Shown piece by piece: positions 17,490-26,312 of a stretch of 64,000 bases of DNA. This stretch comes from Leptospira venezuelensis (GTDB taxonomy: Bacteria; Spirochaetota; Leptospiria; Leptospirales; Leptospiraceae). The notes beneath the pieces are model-generated. The model was not told the origin of the DNA. It searched no databases and worked only from the letters and a program-made list of their open reading frames with translations. The DNA is taken from the NCBI RefSeq assembly GCF_002150035.1, contig NZ_NETS01000008.1, positions 248,001-312,000 on the forward strand, given 5' to 3'. The translations under genes were made by a program, and so were the position numbers. Each line of letters opens with the position of its first letter. Positions within the stretch are counted from its first letter, which is position 1.

Positions 17490-18179
17490 TTATATTAAAT
17501 TTTCGAGATTCGCTCTTGCAGAAGGAGATCCTAAAACCGCAATTTTATCCGATTCTACAATCCGTTTACCAGTTTTTCCGGACCAAGCTAAGTTCAACAT
17601 AGACTTGGCAACTGTCTTGGCATGAATAGATCTATACTTTTTCAAAGGACCCAAGAGTAAAGGATTGATCAAAAATGCAAGTTTAGCCCCGATCTTCTCC
17701 CCTAACCTAAATTCTTTTCTATCTCCTTCCAAAAGAGAAGGTCTAAAAATCCCAAAAGTCTCAAAACCAAGTTTTGAAATTTCTTCCTCTACTTCTCCTT
17801 TTACCTGATTATAAAATACGAAAGAATTCGGATCTGCTCCTAGTGCTGTCACTATAAAGAAAGATTTTACTCCCTTCTCTTTTGCAACTTTAGCAAAGCT
17901 GATAGGATATTCAAGATCTACCTTTTTAAAATTCTCTCTTGAGCCTGCTTTGCCAATCGTAGTCCCTAAAGTGCAAAATGCATCTGTAATACCTTGCGGA
18001 AACTCGGGGAACTTTTCCCAATCGGTAAGGATCAATTCTAATTTGGAATGAGTCCATTCCAATGGTTTTCGGACCAAAAGATAAACCTTATCCCAAGACG
18101 GATCTATTAATAATTCCTGCACAAGTTCTCCGCCCACAAGCCCGGTGCCGCCTGCAATGATAGCAACTCTATGGTTCAT
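17490..18179 (-). CDS. NAD(P)-binding oxidoreductase of the HTATIP2/YbjT type
   Basis: About 229 residues with a Rossmann fold of the atypical SDR (NAD(P)H-binding, Semialdehyde_dh-like) group. GGTGLVGGELVQELL near residue 9 is the dinucleotide loop. ITDAFCTLGTTIGKAGSRENFKKVDLEY and FFIVTALGADPNSFVFYNQVKGEVE are characteristic of HTATIP2-like proteins. I place the start at the ATG of MNHRVAII (18179), which has GGATGG upstream and begins right at the first beta strand. A longer frame to 18236 would add 19 polar residues. Function beyond NAD(P)H binding is unknown. It is convergent with the SpoIIE gene. Confidence 0.75.
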   Translation of the reverse strand: MNHRVAIIAGGTGLVGGELVQELLIDPSWDKVYLLVRKPLEWTHSKLELILTDWEKFPEFPQGITDAFCTLGTTIGKAGSRENFKKVDLEYPISFAKVAKEKGVKSFFIVTALGADPNSFVFYNQVKGEVEEEISKLGFETFGIFRPSLLEGDRKEFRLGEKIGAKLAFLINPLLLGPLKKYRSIHAKTVAKSMLNLAWSGKTGKRIVESDKIAVLGSPSARANLENLI

Positions 18180-18345
18180 TTTTCCATCCTGTTCTTTCCA
18201 AGGCTGATCGATCTTGGTTTTATATAAAAGTTCCAACGATTCTGATATTTATATCGGAATTATAACATTCCTTTTGTTATCCGAGTCAGTCGAAAACAAT
18301 AAGAAACGATTGAAGCAAAAATGGAAAGGAGTATTTTAGGAAGCT

Positions 18346-19689
18346 ATGCCTATCAAAGATTATCTACCTAAGTTTCTTTGTAATATCTTAGAAATTACCG
18401 ACCGAAACAAAATGGACGATTCGGTCCGTAAAGTTCTAGAAAATGAAGAGATCATAGGTGCCTATGTATCCAACGCCTTCCGATATCTGCTTTTAATATT
18501 TTTTGCTGCTCAATTAGCTTTGAACTGGAAAAGCGGAGATGCGATCGTAAACGGGATTGCATTTGCAATTTTCACCGTAGTTACGATTGGGCATACATAT
18601 GTGATACGCACTTGCACACATTGGGCAATCAAAGGTTTTTCTTATTTGGCATTGGTCTCTGACTTTTTTGTCATCAGTTCCTTATTATTGTATTATACTC
18701 TTCATCAAAATTCCTTTGATCTAGGATTTGCGATTAAGAATCCAATCATGAATTTTCTATTCTTCCCTCTTGCGTTTTCATTGATCCAATTCAGATTAAG
18801 ATATGTCGTCTTAAGCGTAATCCTATTCTATCTAGTTTATTTCGGAATATTCTCTTACGCGTTAATATACGATAAGATGGTGTTCGCAAAGGATTGGGGA
18901 GATTATGTAATGGGACCGAATGTCTTAGTCACAGACGCGCTATTCGGAAGACCCATGGTTTATCTAATACTCGCATTTTTCTTTTCTTTTGGAATATTAA
19001 GAACTTTGATCATGATCAGGCGAATAGGCGAAGGAGAAGCACAAAGATCTCTGCTATCTCGCTACTTCTCACCAGGAATGGTAGAAGAAATGATGACTAA
19101 CCCGGATGTATTGGAAGGACGAAGACAAACTGCAACCATACTATTCACTGATATCCGAAACTTCACTGCACTTTCAGAAAACATGGACCCATTGGAACTG
19201 AGTAGATTCCTGTCTTCCATTAGAGAAACATTAACTGATTGTGTTTTCGAATTCGGCGGAACCTTAGACAAGTATATAGGCGATGCTGTCATGGCCACAT
19301 TTGGAACTCCTTATCCTTCTGATGATCCTGCATCAGATGCAATTAGAGCGTTGCAATGCGGTCAGAAAATGTTGGAAAGATTAGGAGAATTCAATAAGGC
19401 AAGAGAATCCAAAGGATTAGAGCCAGTTAGTATTGGAATAGGTATCCATACGGGAGAAGTTTTCTCCGGAAATATTGAAACTAGCAGAAGAGCGGAATTC
19501 ACAGTGATAGGAGATGCAGTAAACACTGCTTCCAGAATTGAATCACTTACTAAAAACTTTGGTAAAGAACTGTTAGTCTCAGAAGAAACCTGGAAACTAG
19601 CAGGTGCAAATTTCAGAGGAGAAACACTTCCGCCAGTACAAGTAAAAGGAAAAGAAAAACCGGTGACTGTGGTTGCAGTTGGAGCTTAA
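18346..19689 (+). CDS. Class III adenylate/guanylate cyclase, membrane-bound
   Basis: A 447-residue cyclase. Residues 40-225 hold about six membrane spans with no known extracytoplasmic domain. The catalytic domain (about 250-440) begins with the linker RSLLSRYFSPGMVEEM. It shows metal-binding ILFTDIRNFTALSE (first Asp), then DKYIGDAVMATFG (Lys and second Asp), and EFTVIGDAVNTASRIE with the transition-state Asn/Arg region. All residues for homodimeric activity appear to be present, so it probably makes cAMP. AGGAAG lies close to the ATG. It is divergent from the NAD(P)-binding gene and convergent with the Amt-chemoreceptor gene. Confidence 0.92.
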   Translation: MPIKDYLPKFLCNILEITDRNKMDDSVRKVLENEEIIGAYVSNAFRYLLLIFFAAQLALNWKSGDAIVNGIAFAIFTVVTIGHTYVIRTCTHWAIKGFSYLALVSDFFVISSLLLYYTLHQNSFDLGFAIKNPIMNFLFFPLAFSLIQFRLRYVVLSVILFYLVYFGIFSYALIYDKMVFAKDWGDYVMGPNVLVTDALFGRPMVYLILAFFFSFGILRTLIMIRRIGEGEAQRSLLSRYFSPGMVEEMMTNPDVLEGRRQTATILFTDIRNFTALSENMDPLELSRFLSSIRETLTDCVFEFGGTLDKYIGDAVMATFGTPYPSDDPASDAIRALQCGQKMLERLGEFNKARESKGLEPVSIGIGIHTGEVFSGNIETSRRAEFTVIGDAVNTASRIESLTKNFGKELLVSEETWKLAGANFRGETLPPVQVKGKEKPVTVVAVGA

Positions 19690-19694
19690 AAAAT

Positions 19695-21968
19695 TTAACC
19701 GGTTGTAGGTTCTATTCTAAAAATATCCACTACTCGATGCATTCGGATCGTTTGACCGCTCAGCATAAGACTCATCTTCTGCAAGTCTTCTAATAGCGAT
19801 CCGATCCGAACTGCACCCTCTTCTATTTCACAGAAAAAATCTCTCATTCGGTTTAATTCAGAATAACGTTTCTCCATATCTGCGGCAACGGATTCGCTCA
19901 TATTAGCAACTCCTTGGATAGAGGTTTCTAAATCATCTGATCTGGAAGAATAATCTCGAACCGAGTCGAAAGCCCCTTTCATAGTTTTGGAAAGCTCCGG
20001 GATTTTAACCAAGATCGACTTAAATGAATCCACGGTTTCGGCCAAGGATTGTAAAGATCCATCTACGGTTTCCCAGATCTCTCTCAAATACATATTTGCC
20101 TGCTTTGCATTTGAAGCAGTTTTCTCAGAAAGAACCGAAATCTGCTGTGCTACCACTGCAAATCCTTTATCTCCACCTCTTGCAGACTCAATTGACGCGT
20201 TGATAGATAACATTCCGAGTTGTTCCGCTATTTTCTGAAGAATTCCCACAAGCTCCTCTACTTTTTTAGCGGAACCATTCAGACCTTGCATACTTTTAAC
20301 GGTCTTCTCTAATCTTTTCTCTCCAGTAAATGCAATGGACTGTATAGAGTCGCTGATTTGATCTGATGCTAAAATATCAGTTTGGAGTTCCTTCATTCCT
20401 TGGGACATTTCCTCCGACATTCTTCTCATTTCGGATGATCTTCTTCTTTCTTCTCTCACCAGATCGAGTACTGCCTTTAAAGAAGTTTCCAATAAGTCTG
20501 AGGTTTCCCTTATTAGGGTTGTTTTTTCTTTTTGATTTTCGATTTCTTTTGTAATAGCAATGGTAGAAGTTTCTAAATGCCCGGATTCGTTTTCGATCTT
20601 ATCAGAGTTTTCTTTTACAACTCCGATAATTTGAGTTAAACTCAAAAGTAAACGATTGAATAATTCTGCAACGGCACCGGATTCTACTCCAGGATCTACA
20701 TCTATCCTTTTCCTTAGATCTTTGGAATCTGCAACGTATTTCATTGCGTTCATTAAATCTAACCATACAGTTTTAGCTCCGTGCTCGGATTCATTTAGGC
20801 CTCTATCTTCTTCTTCCGAAGATACACGGATCGATATGGTAAACTTCATAAGAAAAAATAGAATAAGTCCCATACTAAAAGACCAAACAGCGCAAACGGC
20901 CACACCTGTTAGTTGAGCCTGCCACTGATTCCAACTACGCAGTGATTCTTCTTGTGCAAATAAACCCACAGCCAAGGTACCCCAAATTCCCCCTACTCCA
21001 TGCACTGGAAACGCACTGACCACATCGTCTAATTTTAAAATATTCTCCATGATCCAGACGGCAACTTCTGCAAGTATACCTGCAATCAATCCAATAATTA
21101 AAGAAGAAGCAGGACTCATAACATCACAACCTGCAGTGATTGCGACTAGTCCTGCGAGAACTCCGTTAATCGCTCCTCCTACATGAGGAACACCTTTAGT
21201 AATATAATCAAATATGATTGCCGCACTACATCCTGCGCAAGCAGCCAAACTAGTATTCACGATAATTTTGGGGACAGCGTCAGTTAAAGAAAGTGTACTT
21301 CCACCATTAAATCCGAACCAGCCGAACCATAAGATAAAGGTTCCTAAAACAGAAAAAGGGAGATTATGACCGTATAACTCTCGAGGTTTTCCATCCAAAT
21401 CAAAACGATCCTTTCTAGGACCGAGAACAATCACCCCCGCAAGAGATACCCAGGCTCCTACAGAATGTACGACTGAACTTCCAGCAAAATCATGGAAACC
21501 GGATCGACTCAACCAGCCTCCGCCCCAAGCCCAGTGACCGAAAACAGGATATATAAATAAAGAAACAAAAAGAGAACAAACCAAATATGCCTGGAATCGT
21601 ATCCGTTCGGCAACTGCACCGGACACGATAGTTGCAGCGGTTCCCATAAATGTAACTTGAAAAAGGAAGAAGGCAAATTCTTTGCCTGTGCTAAGACCTT
21701 CTAAAAGAAATAGATCTTTACCGAACCAACCATTAAAACTAGTCCCATACATTAAACCGTAGCCGATCAAAAAGAAACAAATAGTTCCTACAACATAATC
21801 GAGTAGGTTTTTGATCGCGACGTTGATCGAGTTTTTAGATCTTACTAACCCGGATTCTAAAAGTAGAAAACCGGCTTGCATAAAAAAGACAAGTGCGGAG
21901 GCGAAAATCACCCATAACGTATCTACATTCTTTGCTAATTCTTTGGCGGCTGGAAGAACGGGATCCAA
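19695..21968 (-). CDS. Ammonium transporter fused to a methyl-accepting chemotaxis signalling domain
   Basis: A 757-residue fusion. Residues 1-380 are an Amt/Rh ammonium channel with 11 spans. FHDFAGSSVVHSVG carries Asp160 and His168, and FPVHGVGGIWG carries His323: the pore aspartate and the twin histidines. GAVAERIRF and the C-terminal half-channel are intact. Residues about 400-450 resemble a HAMP segment (DLRKRIDV then AELFNRLLLSLTQII). Residues 455-757 form a long coiled coil. Its tip (about 578-612, IAEQLGMLSINASIESARGG then KGFAVVAQQISVLSEK) is the chemoreceptor hairpin that binds CheA and CheW. So ammonium transport or binding may feed the chemotaxis phosphorelay. No P-II gene is adjacent. 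The frame is continuous, so this is a true fusion. Confidence 0.93.
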   Translation of the reverse strand: MDPVLPAAKELAKNVDTLWVIFASALVFFMQAGFLLLESGLVRSKNSINVAIKNLLDYVVGTICFFLIGYGLMYGTSFNGWFGKDLFLLEGLSTGKEFAFFLFQVTFMGTAATIVSGAVAERIRFQAYLVCSLFVSLFIYPVFGHWAWGGGWLSRSGFHDFAGSSVVHSVGAWVSLAGVIVLGPRKDRFDLDGKPRELYGHNLPFSVLGTFILWFGWFGFNGGSTLSLTDAVPKIIVNTSLAACAGCSAAIIFDYITKGVPHVGGAINGVLAGLVAITAGCDVMSPASSLIIGLIAGILAEVAVWIMENILKLDDVVSAFPVHGVGGIWGTLAVGLFAQEESLRSWNQWQAQLTGVAVCAVWSFSMGLILFFLMKFTISIRVSSEEEDRGLNESEHGAKTVWLDLMNAMKYVADSKDLRKRIDVDPGVESGAVAELFNRLLLSLTQIIGVVKENSDKIENESGHLETSTIAITKEIENQKEKTTLIRETSDLLETSLKAVLDLVREERRRSSEMRRMSEEMSQGMKELQTDILASDQISDSIQSIAFTGEKRLEKTVKSMQGLNGSAKKVEELVGILQKIAEQLGMLSINASIESARGGDKGFAVVAQQISVLSEKTASNAKQANMYLREIWETVDGSLQSLAETVDSFKSILVKIPELSKTMKGAFDSVRDYSSRSDDLETSIQGVANMSESVAADMEKRYSELNRMRDFFCEIEEGAVRIGSLLEDLQKMSLMLSGQTIRMHRVVDIFRIEPTTG

Positions 21969-22190
21969 TGAGAGAACCTCTCTTCGTTCTAAGAATGAGC
22001 ATATGTATTGATTGATTATTTATTGAGAAAGAAAAAAACGTAAGCCGACAATAATTTATAACGTTACTTAATAAGCGAACTGCATTTGCATCGCTTCAGT
22101 AACAGGTAAATATCCCTCAAATAGGGTAATAGTCACGAAATCGCAGGTAACGCGAAAATTCCTGTCCTGCGACTTCGCATTGTAAATAAT

Positions 22191-22526
22191 TTACTTCACT
22201 CCTGCTTTTTGTAATTCCTTACCAAGCTGTCCAGTAATCGTGCAAAAATACATTCTCCAATCGCTTACGAAAGATTTGAACGGGTATATAAATGTGGCAG
22301 GACGGTTTTTTTCTAAGAAGAAATGCCCGATCCATGCGAAAAAGTACCCGCTAAACAATGCTCCCAGTAAGTACCAAGCGTTTAGATAGAAGATTGCAGA
22401 AACGATAAACACAAGAGCACAAGTGGTTCCGATAAAATGGAATATCCGGTTCATTTTATTCGAATGTTCTCTCAAGTAAAATGGCCAGAATTCCTGTAGG
22501 GTTTCGTATTTTTTGTTTTCAGTCAT
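22191..22526 (-). CDS. DUF962 / Mpo1-like family small membrane protein
   Basis: A 111-residue protein with the two family motifs FYLREHSNKMNRIFHFIGT and WIGHFFLEKNRPATF around two hydrophobic helices (about 36-70). The conserved histidines of these motifs are metal ligands in yeast Mpo1, a 2-hydroxy fatty acid dioxygenase of alpha-oxidation. Bacterial function is unproven. GGAGGG precedes the ATG. A 16-base palindrome lies about 70 bases upstream, next to a possible -10. It follows the photolyase gene on the same strand. Confidence 0.85.
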   Translation of the reverse strand: MTENKKYETLQEFWPFYLREHSNKMNRIFHFIGTTCALVFIVSAIFYLNAWYLLGALFSGYFFAWIGHFFLEKNRPATFIYPFKSFVSDWRMYFCTITGQLGKELQKAGVK

Positions 22527-22594
22527 CTTTGTCCCTCCGGAACTACATGATACGCGAGGGAAAAAGAATCCGCAACAACTTCTCTTCCATATAT

Positions 22595-22610
22595 AATAAC
22601 GTTCGTTATT
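22595..22610. promoter_or_regulatory. Perfect 16-base palindrome upstream of the DUF962 gene
   Basis: AATAACG-TT-CGTTATT has 7-base perfect arms with a 2-base centre. It begins at the stop codon of the photolyase gene and is followed, on the minus strand, by TATTATATATGG, a good -10-like region. The position and symmetry suit an operator for the DUF962 gene. Confidence 0.4.
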
Positions 22611-24117
22611 TAAAAAGTTGGGGTTCCGACAATCCTTCCAGAGATTGGATATACTCCAGATAAGGCTTTATTTTGAATTTTTTAGAAGTAGAGTCGGAGG
22701 ACATATAACGGATATTTCCAAGCACCGCTCTTTCGGGAGACCAAGGCCGATCGAATGCCCCAAAACACCAAAGAATACCTGTATAAGAATTCGGATCACG
22801 CCCATCATACGCATATTTATGATTCAAATCTTCTAATATACGAAATGCTTCCTCGGGTGAAGAGGACCATTCTATTACTTTTTTGCCCCATAACATTCTT
22901 AGATAATTTTGAATGGTGCCTGTAAGAACTAATTCTTTCTGAGCTACATTCCAAATAGGATCATGAGTCATCGCGTTTTCAAATTGTTCTTTAGAATATG
23001 TATATTCTCTCTTATCGCCTCTATGGGCATCTAAAGAAAGTTTAGCCCAATTCGGAAGAATGGAAAGATCCTTCCTAAAACTAGGCTCCTTATAAAACAA
23101 AAGATAACCCAGCTCTCTCCATGTGAGAAGTTCATCTAAAAAAGAATTTATATTTGGATTTGGATGAAAGAACCCCTCATTCTTTCCTCTATAAGAGTGA
23201 TTCAATATATCGGGACTCCAATCTATTTTAGGATCAGAACTCAAAACCGCAGTTACGATCTCATCTATAGAGATCATTCCGAAATGTAAATAAGGAGAAA
23301 GAGAAGAAGCTTTCATTCTTTCAGGAGGCCTCGGTTCACTTCTTTCTTCGGAATAAAATGGAAGCCCTTCTTTTAGGAATTTTTTGAGAAGTTTCAGTCC
23401 TTCTTTTCTTCCCCCAGTCTTACCAGGGACAGGAAGAACATTCTGGAATTGAGAATTCATTTTTTTCAGATGGGAAGAAATGTCCTCTTTGTTTCCCGAA
23501 AATAGAAATTTCGGTTTTTTTAAAAGATCAGAGTTTGGAATCCCTTTTGGATTCGGTTTAGGATTAGATCTATGAACGTAAGATTCCGCAAATTTATCAT
23601 GAAGTTTAGGTCTCAAAACACGAGCATACCCAAATGATTTTTCGTAAGAAGCTAATGGAGTGATAGAGTTAGAATCTACGAGCAGAAGTTTACAATCGAG
23701 CGTCTCGGAAACCTTCTCAGCATGTTCGGGAAGAAAAAAACAAGGAAAATCGTCCGTAATTACAACAGAAGCTTTCTTTAAAATACTCGGAATGATCTCG
23801 GAAAGTGAATGGTCTTTTGTTTCCACAAAAGACCAATATGTAAACCCTCGTTGTTCCGCATCTTCTGCAGTATCACAAATTCCTTCTAAAAGAAATTGTT
23901 GGAGTCTAGGAGAACTCCATCCAAAATCCATCATTACAGATTCAAAGATGACTAATGGTTTTTTAAATTTTTTAGCAAGATGAATGGAATAGTCCAGGCA
24001 ATGGTTCCAAGCTAATCTTCGATTGGCTCGGATCCAATAGAGAATATACTCTCCATCTTCTAAGACGGGCTTTTTATTCCCTTCTCTTACCCTGATTAAG
24101 TTTCTTTCTGATAACAA
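22606..24117 (-). CDS. Class II cyclobutane pyrimidine dimer photolyase
   Basis: A 503-residue photolyase of the class II branch, which repairs UV dimers with light and FADH-. Seen: an N-terminal alpha/beta photolyase domain (YILYWIRANRRLAWNHCLDY), a linker, and the helical FAD domain. The FAD domain contains YLHFGMISIDEI, FLDELLTWRELGY and THDPIWNVAQKELVLTGTIQ. MLWGKKVIEWSSSPEEAF, YDGRDPNSYTGILWCFGAFDRPW and GNIRYMSSD follow, all class II signatures. The start is a TTG at 24117 with AAGGAAG upstream. It is divergent from groES, and its 3-prime end touches the DUF962 promoter palindrome. Confidence 0.93.
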   Translation of the reverse strand: MLSERNLIRVREGNKKPVLEDGEYILYWIRANRRLAWNHCLDYSIHLAKKFKKPLVIFESVMMDFGWSSPRLQQFLLEGICDTAEDAEQRGFTYWSFVETKDHSLSEIIPSILKKASVVITDDFPCFFLPEHAEKVSETLDCKLLLVDSNSITPLASYEKSFGYARVLRPKLHDKFAESYVHRSNPKPNPKGIPNSDLLKKPKFLFSGNKEDISSHLKKMNSQFQNVLPVPGKTGGRKEGLKLLKKFLKEGLPFYSEERSEPRPPERMKASSLSPYLHFGMISIDEIVTAVLSSDPKIDWSPDILNHSYRGKNEGFFHPNPNINSFLDELLTWRELGYLLFYKEPSFRKDLSILPNWAKLSLDAHRGDKREYTYSKEQFENAMTHDPIWNVAQKELVLTGTIQNYLRMLWGKKVIEWSSSPEEAFRILEDLNHKYAYDGRDPNSYTGILWCFGAFDRPWSPERAVLGNIRYMSSDSTSKKFKIKPYLEYIQSLEGLSEPQLFK

Positions 24118-24194
24118 GATTCTTCCTTAGACTTCTCTTTTCAAAAAACGGGAAATGAAAAATTTGAGGGTTTAGAAGGAATTTACGCAATATT

Positions 24195-24221
24195 TTAGCA
24201 CTCTATCGGCTAAAGTGCTTG
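24195..24221 (+). promoter_or_regulatory. CIRCE operator 1 (HrcA site)
   Basis: TTAGCACTC-N9-AAGTGCTTG, close to the CIRCE consensus TTAGCACTC-N9-GAGTGCTAA. This is the binding site of the HrcA heat-shock repressor. It lies 114 bases before groES. A -35-like TTGACC overlaps its right end. Confidence 0.88.
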
Positions 24222-24260
24222 ACCTCCCACCCCTGTTTCGGATTTCCTGGAATTTATATT

Positions 24261-24287
24261 CAAGCACTCATTTATTACAAGTGCTAA
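24261..24287 (+). promoter_or_regulatory. CIRCE operator 2 (HrcA site)
   Basis: CAAGCACTC-N9-AAGTGCTAA, directly after a -10-like TATATT (24255-24260) and 21 bases before the groES start. It would therefore cover the probable transcription start and leader. Confidence 0.9.
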
Positions 24288-24308
24288 AGAGACTGAAAGG
24301 AGAAAGTC

Positions 24309-24596
24309 ATGGCGATTAAACCACTGGGCGACCGTGTTCTGGTTGAACCTAAACAAGACGCCGAAGAAAAAATCGGCAGCATCTTCGTTCCTGATACTGC
24401 GAAAGAAAAACCGCAAGAGGGAAAAGTTGTAGAGGTAGGAAGCGGACGTTATGAAGACGGGAAGCTTGTTCCTTTAGAAGTTAAACCAGGTGATGTCGTT
24501 CTATACGGCAAATATTCCGGGACTGAAATTAAATCTGACGGCAAAGAATACTTAATCATCCGCGAAAGCGATATCCTTGCCATCGTGAAAAAGTAA
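24309..24596 (+). CDS. groES: Co-chaperonin GroES
   Basis: A 95-residue GroES, the lid of the GroEL folding chamber. KPLGDRVLVEPKQDAEEKIG at the N-terminus, the mobile loop SIFVPDTAKEKPQEGKVVEVG and the end DILAIVKK are all standard. A strong AAAGGAGA site precedes the ATG. Two CIRCE sites upstream predict HrcA-controlled heat-shock induction. groEL follows after 18 bases. Confidence 0.98.
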   Translation: MAIKPLGDRVLVEPKQDAEEKIGSIFVPDTAKEKPQEGKVVEVGSGRYEDGKLVPLEVKPGDVVLYGKYSGTEIKSDGKEYLIIRESDILAIVKK

Positions 24597-24614
24597 TCGG
24601 CCGAGGGAAGAATA

Positions 24615-26252
24615 ATGGCAAAAGTTATTGAATATAATGAAACAGCGAGACGCAAACTTTTAGAAGGCGTTAATAAACTCGCTAATGCAGTGAAAGTTAC
24701 CTTAGGTCCTAAGGGAAGAAACGTGGTAATCGATAAAAAATTCGGTTCCCCTACAATCACTAAGGACGGAGTTACCGTAGCGAAAGAGATCGAATTAGAA
24801 GATGCTCTTGAGAATATGGGCGCTCAAATGGTAAAAGAAGTTTCCACAAAGACAAATGACGTTGCTGGAGATGGAACTACTACTGCTACAATTCTCGCTC
24901 AATCCATCATCAATGAAGGATTGAAAAACGTTACTGCCGGTGCAAACCCTATGGCCCTGAAACACGGGATCGATAAAGCGGTTACTGCAGCTGTTGAAAG
25001 TATCAAAAAACGTTCCGTAAAGATCGAAAACAAAAAAGACATCGCTAACGTTGCAACTATTTCTGCGAACAACGATAAAGAGATCGGAAATCTTATCGCA
25101 GACGCAATGGATAAAGTTGGAAAAGACGGCGTTATCACTGTTGAAGAAGCTAAATCTATCGAAACCACTTTAGACGTGGTAGAAGGTATGCAATTCGACA
25201 GAGGATACGTTTCTCCTTACATGGTAACTGATCCTGAAGCAATGATCGCAACTTTAAGCGATCCTTATATCCTGATCTATGACAAAAAGATCTCCTCTAT
25301 GAGAGACCTTCTTCCTGTATTGGAAAAAGTTGCTCAAGCAGGAAGACCTTTAGTGATCATCGCAGAAGAAGTAGAAGGAGAAGCATTAGCTACTATCGTA
25401 GTAAACACTCTTCGTAAAACTATCTCTTGCGTAGCTGTTAAGGCTCCTGGATTCGGAGATCGTCGTAAAGCGATGTTAGAAGATATCGCGATCCTTACTG
25501 GTGGCCAAGTGATTTCCGAAGACCTCGGAATGAAACTGGAAAACGCAACAGTTCAACAACTTGGACGTGCTAAAAAAGTTACTGTGGATAAAGAAAACAC
25601 CACCATCATCGAAGGACAAGGTGCTTCTAAAGATATCCAAGGCCGCGTAGGTCAGATCAAAAAACAGATCGAAGATACTACTTCCGAGTACGATCGTGAA
25701 AAATTACAAGAACGTCTAGCAAAACTTGCTGGTGGAGTCGCAGTAATTCATGTTGGTGCTGCTACTGAAGTAGAAATGAAAGAAAAGAAAACCCGTGTGG
25801 AAGATGCACTTTCCGCTACTCGCGCTGCGGTAGAAGAAGGTATCGTTCCTGGTGGTGGACTTACTCTTTTAAAAGCACAAGAAGCCGTAGGCGGGCTGAA
25901 ACTCGATGGAGACGAAGCTACCGGAGCAAAAATTATCTTCCGTGCTTTAGAAGAACCTATTCGTATGATCACTTCTAACGCTGGTCTGGAAGGATCCGTG
26001 ATCGTAGAGCAAGCAAAAGCTAAAAAAGGAAACGAAGGTTTTAACGCACTTACTATGGTGTGGGAAGACCTACTACAAGCGGGAGTTGTTGACCCTGCAA
26101 AAGTGGTTCGTTCCGCTCTTCAAAATGCTGCTTCTATCGGTTCCATGATCCTAACTACAGAAGTTACAATCACCGACAAACCTGAAAAAGAAGGCGCAAT
26201 GCCTCCTATGGGTGGAATGGGCGGTATGGGAGGAATGGGCGGCATGATGTAA
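24615..26252 (+). CDS. groEL: Chaperonin GroEL
   Basis: A 545-residue GroEL. The ATP-binding signature VTLGPKGRNVVIDKKFGSP, the catalytic region AGDGTTTATILAQ, AVKAPGFGDRRKAMLEDIA and the VEEGIVPGGGLTLLKA segment are present. The C-terminal tail is the usual glycine/methionine repeat (GGMGGMGGM and so on). It forms an operon with groES and ends at a bidirectional terminator. Confidence 0.98.
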   Translation: MAKVIEYNETARRKLLEGVNKLANAVKVTLGPKGRNVVIDKKFGSPTITKDGVTVAKEIELEDALENMGAQMVKEVSTKTNDVAGDGTTTATILAQSIINEGLKNVTAGANPMALKHGIDKAVTAAVESIKKRSVKIENKKDIANVATISANNDKEIGNLIADAMDKVGKDGVITVEEAKSIETTLDVVEGMQFDRGYVSPYMVTDPEAMIATLSDPYILIYDKKISSMRDLLPVLEKVAQAGRPLVIIAEEVEGEALATIVVNTLRKTISCVAVKAPGFGDRRKAMLEDIAILTGGQVISEDLGMKLENATVQQLGRAKKVTVDKENTTIIEGQGASKDIQGRVGQIKKQIEDTTSEYDREKLQERLAKLAGGVAVIHVGAATEVEMKEKKTRVEDALSATRAAVEEGIVPGGGLTLLKAQEAVGGLKLDGDEATGAKIIFRALEEPIRMITSNAGLEGSVIVEQAKAKKGNEGFNALTMVWEDLLQAGVVDPAKVVRSALQNAASIGSMILTTEVTITDKPEKEGAMPPMGGMGGMGGMGGMM

Positions 26253-26280
26253 TTGCCTGCTCTTCCTTTCGGAAAAGTTA

Positions 26281-26310
26281 AAAAGCCGGGGTTTTGCACC
26301 TCGGCTTTTT
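26281..26310. terminator. Bidirectional terminator between groEL and the giant repeat gene
   Basis: An 11-base stem AAAAGCCGGGG / CCTCGGCTTTT with one G-T pair and a 7-base loop. It has a T run on the plus side and, because the stem begins with A residues, on the minus side too. It serves groEL (plus) and the convergent gene ending at 26313. Confidence 0.88.
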
Positions 26311-26312
26311 TA

